A stretch of DNA of 64,000 bases, from contig NZ_JAGUCN010000001.1 of assembly GCF_018271975.1 (NCBI RefSeq), positions 1-64,000 of the forward strand, written 5' to 3'. The position numbers and the translations under genes were made by a program. This DNA comes from Carboxylicivirga mesophila (lineage in GTDB: Bacteria > Bacteroidota > Bacteroidia > Bacteroidales > Marinilabiliaceae). Positions 27,967-36,454 of this stretch are shown one piece after another. A model generated the notes under the pieces. It worked only from the letters and a program-made list of their open reading frames with translations, was not told where the DNA came from and did not search any database. How positions within the stretch are numbered: the stretch's first letter is position 1; every line of letters starts with the position of its first letter.

Positions 27967-28451
27967 TTAGAAAAAGTCATGCCAGTGATGCTCCATTTGT
28001 AGCTGCTATTTATAATCATTATGTAACGAGCAGCATTGTAACCTTTGAATTGGAGCCGGTTACGGATGATGAAATGCGCAACAGAATGGATGCGATTGCC
28101 ATAAACTATCCTTACCTGGTTTATGAAGAAGATGGAGTAGTGTTGGGATATGCTTATGCCACCCAGTGGAAAGCAAGGCAAGCCTATCAGCATTCAGTCG
28201 AGAGTTCGGTATACCTGCATCACGACGCCATAGGGAAAGGAATTGGCTCGATGCTGTATGCTATGCTGTTGGATAAGTTCAAAGAAATGTCGATTCATGC
28301 GGTTATTGGTGGTATTTCATTACCCAATGAAGCAAGTATTGCATTGCATGAGAAATTTGGTTTCGAAAAAATTGGACAGTTCAAGCAGGTGGGGCGTAAA
28401 TTTAATCGATGGATTGACGTAGGTTATTGGGAGTTGATTCTTTCGAAATAG
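27963..28451 (+). CDS. GNAT family N-acetyltransferase (phosphinothricin acetyltransferase-like)
   Basis: The 162-residue single GNAT domain has IYNHYVTSSIVTFELEPVTDDEM near the N-terminus and the acetyl-CoA pyrophosphate loop GKGIGSMLY (about 93-101). The C-terminal motif HEKFGFEKIGQFKQVGRKF (about 132-150) is typical of the Pat/MnaT/YncA branch, which acetylates L-amino-acid analogues such as methionine sulfone and phosphinothricin. The actual substrate is unknown. It is coupled to the preceding lipoprotein gene by an ATGA overlap. Confidence 0.9.
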   Translation: MIRKSHASDAPFVAAIYNHYVTSSIVTFELEPVTDDEMRNRMDAIAINYPYLVYEEDGVVLGYAYATQWKARQAYQHSVESSVYLHHDAIGKGIGSMLYAMLLDKFKEMSIHAVIGGISLPNEASIALHEKFGFEKIGQFKQVGRKFNRWIDVGYWELILSK

Positions 28452-28479
28452 TTGTTTTTATTTTACATAATCATATTCA

Positions 28480-29994
28480 ATGAGTTTGATATTTAAGAAA
28501 ATTAAAGTTGAATTTTATTTTACCCTGTTTTTTATACTAAGTATTTGTTTTGTGCACGCACTTAGTTTTGATAAAATGCCAACACGAATCCATGCCTGGG
28601 CGCAAAGCGACCACTATGCATTGGCTTTAGGGTTTATAGATAATGGTTTTGACTTCTTTCATCCACAAACCTATTCACTTAATCATCAGTTCCCCTCAGA
28701 ACAAGAAGTTGATGACCCAAAAGGAATTACAGCAGTCGATTTTCCACTGTTGCATTACATTGTTGGATTTATAATGTATTTAACAGGAATAAAAGAACCA
28801 TGGATATTTCGATTAGTATCATTATTGTTTAGTTACGTTGGATTGCTTTACCTTTTCAGGATTTTATATGATTTAAAAGGTTTATGGATTTCATTGTTTG
28901 CGGTTAGTTTTGTTATGTTTCAGCCTATCTACTGTTATTATCAAAATGGTTTCCATGTATCTTCAGCTGCTTTTAGCACGCAGTTAATAGGTATTAGCTT
29001 GATGTTGAAGCATTTTTATAAGCCAAGTTCCAAGGCTTTTTACATTGGAGTTATATTTCTCACTCTTGCAGCTTTAATGAGATTTACTCAAGTAATCACT
29101 TTAATAGCCTTATTTTGTAGCTTTGTATTAAGATTCATAATTACTCGTAAGCATAATGGTAAAATTCTAGCAGTGTTTCTGGGATTACTCGTAGTTGGCG
29201 GATATTTTGTTTATAATAAGCATTTAGCATCTCTTTATGGCTCTGTTTTTCTGGGTAGTCCATTACCTGCAGAAACTTTTAGAGATTTTATGTTTCAAAT
29301 ATTTTACATTGCAAAGTCTTATCTAAGAGGCTTTCTTCCCTTTCTACATTTATTCGCATTTATTGTGGTATTGATAACTGTTCCGAAAGAAAAATGGAAT
29401 TTGAACTCGTTTTGGCTTCAATGGCTTGGATTCTCATTATTCGGAACCTTCGTATTTAGTCTTTTAATGTCATGGAGCTTGTCAGCACATGACTACTATT
29501 CTCTGGATACATGGATGGCCCCTTTAGTAATTTGTCTTATTTGGGCATTATTGAATATTGAAACAAAAGTTTATAGTAAGAAGGGTATTAATTTGTTTGT
29601 TTTATTGTTTGTAATCGGAGCTTTTTCTATTGCATTAGAAAACCAACTGAGAAAGTATGATGAAAAAATTGAAGTTCGAGGGGTTGATCTTACAATTGAA
29701 ACTTTCAAAGAAAGCTCAAACTACTTGAATTCGATAATTCCAGATGAATCAAGAGTCGTAATTATTACCGGAAGTGGTTGGAACACCCCAATGATGGGTT
29801 GGAAAAGGCCCGTTTTTAGGGTAGCTTGGAAATTTGAAGAACAAATACCTTTAGAGCTAGAAAAGACTTATGACTATATTATCACCCAAGATAGAACCTT
29901 CAATGATGAGGTAATAGGAAATTATCCTCAATTCTATAGTAAAGTAAAACTTCTAGGATCTAACGGTAAGATTAGTATTTGGACTAATAGATAA
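28480..29994 (+). CDS. GT-C type membrane glycosyltransferase-like protein
   Basis: The 504-residue polytopic protein has about 10-11 membrane segments and an extracytoplasmic acidic first loop (SFDKMPTRIHAWAQSDHY, residues 28-45), a layout typical of PMT/ArnT-like GT-C enzymes that use polyprenyl-phosphate sugars. The C-terminal soluble part (about 395-504) faces the periplasm. Base composition looks clearly more AT-rich than the flanking genes (long A/T runs, few GC-rich codons), which may indicate lateral transfer. The target glycan cannot be predicted. A bidirectional terminator follows. Confidence 0.75.
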   Translation: MSLIFKKIKVEFYFTLFFILSICFVHALSFDKMPTRIHAWAQSDHYALALGFIDNGFDFFHPQTYSLNHQFPSEQEVDDPKGITAVDFPLLHYIVGFIMYLTGIKEPWIFRLVSLLFSYVGLLYLFRILYDLKGLWISLFAVSFVMFQPIYCYYQNGFHVSSAAFSTQLIGISLMLKHFYKPSSKAFYIGVIFLTLAALMRFTQVITLIALFCSFVLRFIITRKHNGKILAVFLGLLVVGGYFVYNKHLASLYGSVFLGSPLPAETFRDFMFQIFYIAKSYLRGFLPFLHLFAFIVVLITVPKEKWNLNSFWLQWLGFSLFGTFVFSLLMSWSLSAHDYYSLDTWMAPLVICLIWALLNIETKVYSKKGINLFVLLFVIGAFSIALENQLRKYDEKIEVRGVDLTIETFKESSNYLNSIIPDESRVVIITGSGWNTPMMGWKRPVFRVAWKFEEQIPLELEKTYDYIITQDRTFNDEVIGNYPQFYSKVKLLGSNGKISIWTNR

Positions 29995-30000
29995 ATATAA

Positions 30001-30021
30001 AAAGGCCCGTTCAGGGCCTTT
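30001..30021. terminator. Bidirectional terminator between convergent genes
   Basis: AAAGGCCC at 30001-30008 pairs perfectly with GGGCCTTT at 30014-30021. It lies between the plus-strand GT-C gene and the minus-strand M28 peptidase gene. Confidence 0.85.
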
Positions 30022-30025
30022 ATTC

Positions 30026-31519
30026 TTATTCAGGTTTTATTACTTCATTAAGGTCGATGCTCTCGGCATTGGCAAGCGAATAGAGGCCTAGATAAAGCCA
30101 TTTACTCACGTCTTCCATAATTTCCGGCACCAAGGTTTCGGGTGTGTCAGCCGGGTGATGGTAATAGAGTTTTTTAACCCGATCGGTGCAATGAACACTT
30201 AATGCTCTGAAGCCATGTTGAGATAGAGCCATACCATCGGTTCTGGGACGACCTTTGTAAGACCGGTTCAGATAGTTGGTTTTCATAGTGCGGTGAATAT
30301 ATTGCTCGTTGGCGGCTTCGAAATGCTTGTAGATGCCGGGAAACGATTGACCACCGCCAAAGTAAAGGCCATTGCCATTACCAACCATGTCGAGGTTGAT
30401 GTAGCAAATGGTTTTATCCTTGTTGAATAAAGGATCCTTTGCATACTCCAACGCGCCAAGCAAGCCTTTTTCTTCGGCCCCGATAAAAAAGAATGCAATG
30501 GTTCGCTTGGGAGCGGGGAGGTTTGATAGAGCTCTTGCCGCCGCCATGATGTCGGCTACTCCAGACGCATTATCGAGCGCACCGGGGAACAGTTCGCCCA
30601 GGTTGCCTTGTCCGTCGAGATGTGCGCCTACCATAATCACTTCATCTTTTAATAAAGGATCAGAGCCCGGGATAATACCTATAATATTGGCATAGGAGCC
30701 ATCTGGATGGTGTTTGGTATCGGCCGAAAGTGTTATGTTGTGTTTGAGTTCAATGCTTTGTGGCTTATTCTTTTCTTTGAGTACTTTTCTGACTTTTTCC
30801 AGGCTTAAATGACGGGCAAAAAAGAACTCTTCAGCCACCTTATCATCAATATGGCAGTAGATGATGTCTTTGTTGTATGTAATGCCTGGACTAGCAATTT
30901 TAGAGATGAAAAGTACACCCTTAGCTCCGTGCTGAATGGCATTGTTCATTTTTTCAGAGGAACCTGCGTATGCGGCCCAATCGTCCCAGTCTTTGGCATT
31001 TTCAGGTTTGGGATGGCCCGATTCAAGCATGACAATCTTATTTTTTACATCAATGCCTTTGTAATCATCATATTGATGCTCAGGTGCTGTAATACCATAG
31101 CCCACGTACACTAAATCTCCGCTTACCTCTCCATTTCCTGAGTTAGAACCCGGATAATAGTGCTCAGGGAATGAATAACTTTTAGCGATGGTATTACCTT
31201 TCGAATCGATTAATAGTGCGGTTAAGCTCCCAACAGAATTGACGGTAGTATAGTCCAGTGGATAATGCTTAAAGTAGCTGCTGTTATAACCTGGTTGTAT
31301 ACCCCATTCTTTCAGATGTTCAGCCACATATTCAGCTGCTTTGGTATAGCCTGGGCTGCCGGCCAATCTGCCGTCATATTCTGGTCCTGCCAGTGTTTTA
31401 GCATAGCCAAATACTTCTTCCGAGGTAATGCTGTGGAAATACTTCAGAATTACTTCTTCATCTTGTGCCTGAAGATTTGAAGTCAAAAGCAGAAAGGTTA
31501 AGAATAGTATGTTTCTCAT
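30026..31519 (-). CDS. Secreted M28 family zinc aminopeptidase
   Basis: The 497-residue protein has a signal peptide (about 1-18, NLQAQ/D). A PA-like insertion occupies about 95-245. The M28 catalytic domain (about 270-480) shows the metal ligands and catalytic residues in order: His in GAHLDG, Asp in GALDNASGV, Glu-Glu in GAEEKG, Asp in INLDMVGNG and His in YYHHPADT. Such enzymes release amino acids from peptides in the periplasm or outside the cell. It stands alone: the upstream gene (31739) is divergent. Confidence 0.93.
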   Translation of the reverse strand: MRNILFLTFLLLTSNLQAQDEEVILKYFHSITSEEVFGYAKTLAGPEYDGRLAGSPGYTKAAEYVAEHLKEWGIQPGYNSSYFKHYPLDYTTVNSVGSLTALLIDSKGNTIAKSYSFPEHYYPGSNSGNGEVSGDLVYVGYGITAPEHQYDDYKGIDVKNKIVMLESGHPKPENAKDWDDWAAYAGSSEKMNNAIQHGAKGVLFISKIASPGITYNKDIIYCHIDDKVAEEFFFARHLSLEKVRKVLKEKNKPQSIELKHNITLSADTKHHPDGSYANIIGIIPGSDPLLKDEVIMVGAHLDGQGNLGELFPGALDNASGVADIMAAARALSNLPAPKRTIAFFFIGAEEKGLLGALEYAKDPLFNKDKTICYINLDMVGNGNGLYFGGGQSFPGIYKHFEAANEQYIHRTMKTNYLNRSYKGRPRTDGMALSQHGFRALSVHCTDRVKKLYYHHPADTPETLVPEIMEDVSKWLYLGLYSLANAESIDLNEVIKPE

Positions 31520-31653
31520 AGTGCGTTATAAATATGTTCAGATCTTAAAAATAGCATAAATACTGTTACTTTTTAGGTTCTTGACGCTGGCCTTGTTGTG
31601 AAACGATGACTATTTTATAGCGTTTATATGCTGATTAACATCTTTAATAAACC

Positions 31654-31692
31654 ATATAGATATATAGATATGAAGAAATATATCTATATTTG
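31654..31692 (+). promoter_or_regulatory. Dyad operator overlapping a promoter of the CoA-disulfide-reductase fusion gene
   Basis: ATATAGATATAT at 31654-31665 and its exact complement ATATATCTATAT at 31678-31689 form a 12-bp inverted repeat with a 12-nt spacer. The right arm overlaps TATATTTG (31685-31692), an exact Bacteroidota -7 element, 47 bp upstream of the start. Binding there would block transcription, so a repressor (for example ArsR-type) is plausible; its identity is inference. Confidence 0.7.
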
Positions 31693-31738
31693 CAGTGTAT
31701 TTGAAAACCAGATAAGTTAATATGAAAATTATAGAAGT

Positions 31739-34213
31739 ATGAAGTATTTAATTGTTGGAGGAGTTGCAGGTGGAGCCACAACGGCTGCACGTTTGCGGAG
31801 AATCGATGAACAGGCTGAAATTATAATGTTTGAGCGTGGAGAATACATTTCATACGCCAATTGCGGGTTACCATATTATATTGGAGGCACAATTAGTGAG
31901 CGTGAGAACCTGTTTGTGCAAACCCCAGAGAGCTTTGGAAAGCGTTTTAATATGGAGGTGCGCACGCAGCACGAAGTGGTTGCAATTGACAGGGCAGCGA
32001 AAGCTGTAAAAGTTAAAAAAGTTGCAACCGGCGAAGAATATACCGAAACGTACGATAAGCTAGTGTTGTCGCCTGGTGCTGAACCTGTAAAGCCGCCGCT
32101 GCCAGGTATCAATTCCGAAGGGATTTATACTTTAAGAAATGTGCCGGATACGGATGTTATCAAAGCGTATATTGAGGAGCACGATGTACAGCATGCAACT
32201 GTTGTAGGAGCCGGGTTTATTGGGCTTGAGATGGCAGAAAACCTGCATGATCTAGGTGTGCGCGTCACCATTGTGGAGATGGCCGAACAGGTAATGACGC
32301 CTTTGGATTATTCGATGGCAACCTTGGTGCACCAGCATTTAAAAACGCAGAATGTTGAGTTTTATCTGAATACTGCCGTAAGTTCTTTTTCAAAAAAAGA
32401 TGGCGAACGGCTGAATGTACACTTAAATACAACACGTACCATTGAGACGGATTTGGTTATCCTGTCGATTGGAGTCAGACCGGAAAGCAAGCTGGCGAAG
32501 GAGGCCGGACTTGAAATTGGCGATACTCATGGAATTGTGGTGAATGAATACCTGCAGACTTCCGATCCGGATATCTATGCTTTGGGTGATGCCATTGAGT
32601 ACGAAAACCCAATCATCGGTAAGAAGATGATTACTTATCTGGCTGGGCCAGCCAACAAGCAAGGTAGGATTGTTGCCAACAACCTGGTCCGTGGAAATGA
32701 GCATGTTTATAAAGGCGCCATCAATACGGCTATTGCCAAAGTGTTTAAACTTACTGTAGCATCGACCGGTGTATCGGGCAAGTTACTTGGTGAGCACAAT
32801 ATACCACACATTGATTCAATCACTCACTCATCATCGCATGCAGGTTATTATCCGGGTGCTGAACCAATGAGTATTAAAATATCATTTGATCCGAAAGATG
32901 GACGATTGTTAGGTGCTCAGATTGTGGGTTATAAAGGTGTGGATAAGCGCATTGACTTATTTGCTGAGGCAGTGCGTAATAGATATACAGTATATGACTT
33001 GACGGAGATAGAACATGCGTATGCGCCGCCATACTCATCGGCAAAAGACCCTGTTAATATCGCTGGTTTTGTGGCTGAAAACATACTGAATGGTACTACC
33101 CGAACAATCTGGTGGCGCGATTTAGTTGCAGGTAAAGCAGATGATTATTTTGTTGTAGATGTACGAACAAAGGATGAAGCTGAATTGGGCGGTATCGAAG
33201 GTTCACTGAATATACCATTGGATGACATACGTGAACGCCTGACCGAAATCCCAAGAGATAAAAAGGTAGTGCTGTATTGTGGTGTAGGTCTACGGGCGCA
33301 CGTTGGATGTCGCATCCTGATGCAACACGGTTATGAACAGGTATATAATCTTTCGGGAGGTTTAAAAACTTACGAGCATGCGATTCAGAAGCAAAGCAAT
33401 GAGGATATTTTTGCGAATAATTACATCGGTAACGATGACCATATTTATCGTAAAACCAGGCAGCCAGAAGAACAGCAGGTTGATGTGCAGGTAACCGTAG
33501 AAGCCGATGCTTGTGGTTTGCAATGTCCCGGACCAATCCTGAAGTTGAAGAAGACGATGGATACGGTGCAGGATGGCGAAAGCATCAGGATTAAAGCATC
33601 CGATCCTGGTTTTTTCAATGATGTTAAAAGCTGGGCGAAAATGACCGGCAACCAGATTGTTGATGTGGCGCAGGATGGTTCAATCATTACTGCGGTTGTT
33701 AAAAAGGGTACAAAGACATTGGCACCAAGTCGACCTGTACAGGCCAGTAAGAAATCTTTAATTTGCTTTAGCGATGACCTGGACAGGGCACTGGCTACCT
33801 TTGTGATTGCCAATGGTGCTTTGGCAGCCGGTCATGAAGTAAGCATATTCTTTACCTTCTGGGGATTAAATGTGATTAAGAAGACGGAAGCGCCAAAGGT
33901 GAAGAAAGATGTCATCAGCAAAATGTTTGGTAAGATGATGCCGTCATCCGCTCGCGAACTGACCCTTAGTAAAATGCATATGGGTGGGGCAGGAACCAAG
34001 ATGATGAAGAACATTATGAAGAAGAAGAATATTGATTCTTTGGAGAATTTAATTCAATCGGCTATTGATGGCGGTGCTAAATTTATCGCCTGTCAGATGA
34101 GTATGGACGTGATGGGCGTGCAGAAAGAGGAGCTGCTCGATTCAGTTGAAATCGGAGGTGTTGCAACCTATCTTGAGCAGTCTGAAGAATCGAATGTGAA
34201 TCTGCTTATCTAA
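31739..34213 (+). CDS. CoA-disulfide reductase / rhodanese / TusA / DsrE-like four-domain fusion
   Basis: The 824-residue cytosolic protein has four modules. An FAD/NAD-dependent CoA-disulfide reductase (about 1-445) carries GGVAGGATTAARLRR for FAD and the redox Cys42 in YANCGLPYY. A rhodanese domain (about 460-555) has active Cys514 in LYCGVGLRAH. A TusA/SirA-like domain (about 585-655) has Cys596 in the CPGP motif. A DsrE/DsrF-like domain (about 665-824) contains a conserved Cys in ACQMSMDVMG. Together they form a sulfane-sulfur relay: polysulfide or persulfide reduction with transfer between cysteines. A strong dyad overlaps the promoter, so expression is probably inducible by reactive sulfur. 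Confidence 0.93.
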   Translation: MKYLIVGGVAGGATTAARLRRIDEQAEIIMFERGEYISYANCGLPYYIGGTISERENLFVQTPESFGKRFNMEVRTQHEVVAIDRAAKAVKVKKVATGEEYTETYDKLVLSPGAEPVKPPLPGINSEGIYTLRNVPDTDVIKAYIEEHDVQHATVVGAGFIGLEMAENLHDLGVRVTIVEMAEQVMTPLDYSMATLVHQHLKTQNVEFYLNTAVSSFSKKDGERLNVHLNTTRTIETDLVILSIGVRPESKLAKEAGLEIGDTHGIVVNEYLQTSDPDIYALGDAIEYENPIIGKKMITYLAGPANKQGRIVANNLVRGNEHVYKGAINTAIAKVFKLTVASTGVSGKLLGEHNIPHIDSITHSSSHAGYYPGAEPMSIKISFDPKDGRLLGAQIVGYKGVDKRIDLFAEAVRNRYTVYDLTEIEHAYAPPYSSAKDPVNIAGFVAENILNGTTRTIWWRDLVAGKADDYFVVDVRTKDEAELGGIEGSLNIPLDDIRERLTEIPRDKKVVLYCGVGLRAHVGCRILMQHGYEQVYNLSGGLKTYEHAIQKQSNEDIFANNYIGNDDHIYRKTRQPEEQQVDVQVTVEADACGLQCPGPILKLKKTMDTVQDGESIRIKASDPGFFNDVKSWAKMTGNQIVDVAQDGSIITAVVKKGTKTLAPSRPVQASKKSLICFSDDLDRALATFVIANGALAAGHEVSIFFTFWGLNVIKKTEAPKVKKDVISKMFGKMMPSSARELTLSKMHMGGAGTKMMKNIMKKKNIDSLENLIQSAIDGGAKFIACQMSMDVMGVQKEELLDSVEIGGVATYLEQSEESNVNLLI

Positions 34214-34233
34214 TTGATAAAGAAAGATACAAG

Positions 34234-34266
34234 AAGAGGCTGCTTTAAAAGGGCAGCCTCTTTTTT
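34234..34266 (+). terminator. Terminator downstream of the CoADR fusion gene
   Basis: AAGAGGCTGC at 34234-34243 pairs perfectly with GCAGCCTCTT at 34253-34262, continuing into a six-T run. Confidence 0.92.
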
Positions 34267-34373
34267 GATTCTTCTTTAATAATTCTTCCGTAATGCTTTT
34301 TATTTAGCTGTAGGTTTTAATAGCTCAGGGCTATATTATTTCAGCTACTGACTACTGTCTAAAAAACAAATAA

Positions 34374-35120
34374 TTAAAGTGTCTTAAATAGCTGATTGAT
34401 AAAAGCATCATCATACCCTTTAATAGCTATATAAGCAACGCTTTTCTTTTGTTTCACCAGGTAGCTTTCGTCCGCAAAGTCGTTTATTGATTTTTTATCA
34501 GCCTGAAACACCATAACCGAGACTATGGAAGCTTTCCACTTTATAATGTAGCAATTGTGGAGCTCCAGCTGTTGATAAAGCTCAGTCCACTGCGCTGCTC
34601 TGTTTTCCATAGCAAGCATGCCATTCATGTACATCACCTGATCGGCTTTCAAGCGGGTGATGCATTTAGGAAGAAGCGCATCGTGCTTTTCATGGTTATT
34701 TTCCATAAAGCTGTGCAAAATCTTTTCGGCCACTTTTTGCGCATCACTACTTCCCGTATTGTTGATGATAGAAAGGTACTTGTTTCCATAAACGGCCTGC
34801 AGTTGGTAATCAGTTGCGCACAAATACGGAAGCAGGCTGTTTTCTGCTGATTGGCATTGATACACATTAACTGAAAAGATCCCGTAGGCCAGGATTGGTG
34901 TTGCCATTTCGAAACACTCAAATTTCAGTTCCTGTCCTTCAATTTCCAGCTCCTGAACCGTTAGTTTTTGAAACTGATATTCTTTGTAAAGTTCAGAGCC
35001 TCCGTTCATGTAGCCATACAGCGCGCCGGCATCGTAGGTTTGCTCGGAGGTAACCTTTATTTGAGCGTGACAAAATGTTGCTGAAATAATGAATGATGCA
35101 ATGATGAATAATCGGGTCAT
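34374..35120 (-). CDS. DUF6599-like secreted protein
   Basis: The 248-residue product has a signal peptide (about 1-19, CHAQ/I). The segment YDAGALYGYMNGGSELYKEYQF is typical of DUF6599 (tail quoted only in part here: LYGYMNGGSELY, about 33-44), a periplasmic family of unknown function. It lies 10 bp downstream of a DUF362 gene on the same strand, so the two form an operon. No catalytic motif is visible. Confidence 0.75.
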   Translation of the reverse strand: MTRLFIIASFIISATFCHAQIKVTSEQTYDAGALYGYMNGGSELYKEYQFQKLTVQELEIEGQELKFECFEMATPILAYGIFSVNVYQCQSAENSLLPYLCATDYQLQAVYGNKYLSIINNTGSSDAQKVAEKILHSFMENNHEKHDALLPKCITRLKADQVMYMNGMLAMENRAAQWTELYQQLELHNCYIIKWKASIVSVMVFQADKKSINDFADESYLVKQKKSVAYIAIKGYDDAFINQLFKTL

Positions 35121-35130
35121 AGATTAGAGA

Positions 35131-36294
35131 TTAAACTTCTTCAAGTATGATTTTATTGATGTCGGCAGCGCCCAGTTGCAGCTCCTCTGCCATTTCCATA
35201 AACTTTAAGCGCTTGGGATCGTCTTTTTCCTGAATGCCTTCGGCAATGCGCTTTTTCACGATGATATCATGCCCAATGCGGTCGATGGCTACCGGATCGG
35301 TTCCGGCCATAATGGTGTAATAGTTGCAAATGAATTGCGGATTGGCAGCCGGACCACCATTAAAGCAGCCTTTCAGTCCATCGATGATGTTAAGCACTAC
35401 TTTATCGCGAATCGGCGGGAAAGCGCAAACTTCGGCGCAGGTATCCGACCAAAGTTGTTTATGTAATCTTCCAGTATTACTTATCGAACCGTAGGCCAGG
35501 TTTTTAAGGCACAAAGTTACAGTTGGGCCCGCATTTTTTAGAATAGGCACATTGATGATTTTATCAACTTGTTGGGTGCAAATCTTTGTAAAGTAGGAAT
35601 GCTTGCCACCGTTGACCATGTAGGGAATGGTGTACTCATCGTATTCGCCTTCAACATCGGCATAGTAAAACCATTCTTTGTCTATCATTTTTTCACCGTA
35701 AAGCTTGCCGTCTTTATCGTAAAACCCTCCCTCAGCATCTTGTTGCTCGGTTCCGGTAATCGTAATGCCCGGATAGTTCTCTTCCGTGAAACCGGTTTCA
35801 TGCAGCTGCATCAGGCGACGATCCCAAATCACAATGTTTTTACGAGGAATGCCAGCACTCTCCAGTTGCTTCACGATGGACTGAACCACCGCATGGCTGG
35901 TTGACAGGAGCTTTCCAGCGACCGGATTGACCTTAAGGCCAATAATTTCATCGTCCGACACGAACCGTTGCCAGGCTTTATCGATATCTTCTTCATTGGT
36001 TAGTTGAAGCATTGCTTTTTTAATCATTTCATTGGCAACGTCTTCCTGTGGTTGGTTATCCACAACCGAGGCTTTATTCACCACTTTAACCACTTTGCCG
36101 GGGTATTTGCCGGGTAAAGAGCGCTCATTGCGCGGATATTTTAAGGCATCAGCAATGTTGGTCGCTGGTTTGGCAGGCTTTTGGTCCTGTGGAGCCGCTG
36201 CCAAAATAGATTGTGGATGATTAACAATAGCCCCTGCGCCAACGGCAGTTGCCAGCTTAAAAAAGGAACGGCGGTTTACTTTTGATTGACTCAT
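35131..36294 (-). CDS. DUF362 family Tat-exported protein
   Basis: The ATG at 36294 is chosen. The open frame extends to 36372, but that extension runs over the terminator of the upstream peptidase operon. From 36294 the protein begins with a twin-arginine-like signal (NRRSFFKLATAVGAGAIV, about 7-24). The roughly 387-residue protein matches DUF362 (DNIIDGLKGCFNGGP-like IIDGLKGCFNGG near the C-terminus and CLKNLAYG with a conserved Cys). Some family members bind iron-sulfur clusters, but no CxxCxxC ferredoxin motif is evident here. It forms an operon with the DUF6599 gene. Confidence 0.88.
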   Translation of the reverse strand: MSQSKVNRRSFFKLATAVGAGAIVNHPQSILAAAPQDQKPAKPATNIADALKYPRNERSLPGKYPGKVVKVVNKASVVDNQPQEDVANEMIKKAMLQLTNEEDIDKAWQRFVSDDEIIGLKVNPVAGKLLSTSHAVVQSIVKQLESAGIPRKNIVIWDRRLMQLHETGFTEENYPGITITGTEQQDAEGGFYDKDGKLYGEKMIDKEWFYYADVEGEYDEYTIPYMVNGGKHSYFTKICTQQVDKIINVPILKNAGPTVTLCLKNLAYGSISNTGRLHKQLWSDTCAEVCAFPPIRDKVVLNIIDGLKGCFNGGPAANPQFICNYYTIMAGTDPVAIDRIGHDIIVKKRIAEGIQEKDDPKRLKFMEMAEELQLGAADINKIILEEV

Positions 36295-36322
36295 GGATTT
36301 TGAATTAAAGGGTATCTGTTCT

Positions 36323-36355
36323 GAAAAAAAAGAAGGCAGCCCATTGGCCGCCTTC
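36323..36355 (-). terminator. Terminator of the M16 peptidase operon
   Basis: GAAGGC at 36332-36337 pairs with GCCTTC at 36350-36355, with an inner GCC/GGC pair. Read on the minus strand it is followed by eight Ts. Confidence 0.85.
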
Positions 36356-36454
36356 CTACTAGCAATCTTCAAACTATCAATCTAACTTTGTCCGAAATAA
36401 TAAATCAGATCTAAAAAACTATGATTGCTCCGATATCTGTTCCATGCCAATGTA

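Noticed and set aside
36295-36372. N-terminal extension of the DUF362 protein
   Set aside because: It covers the terminator of the upstream operon and precedes a clean Tat-type signal beginning at 36294.
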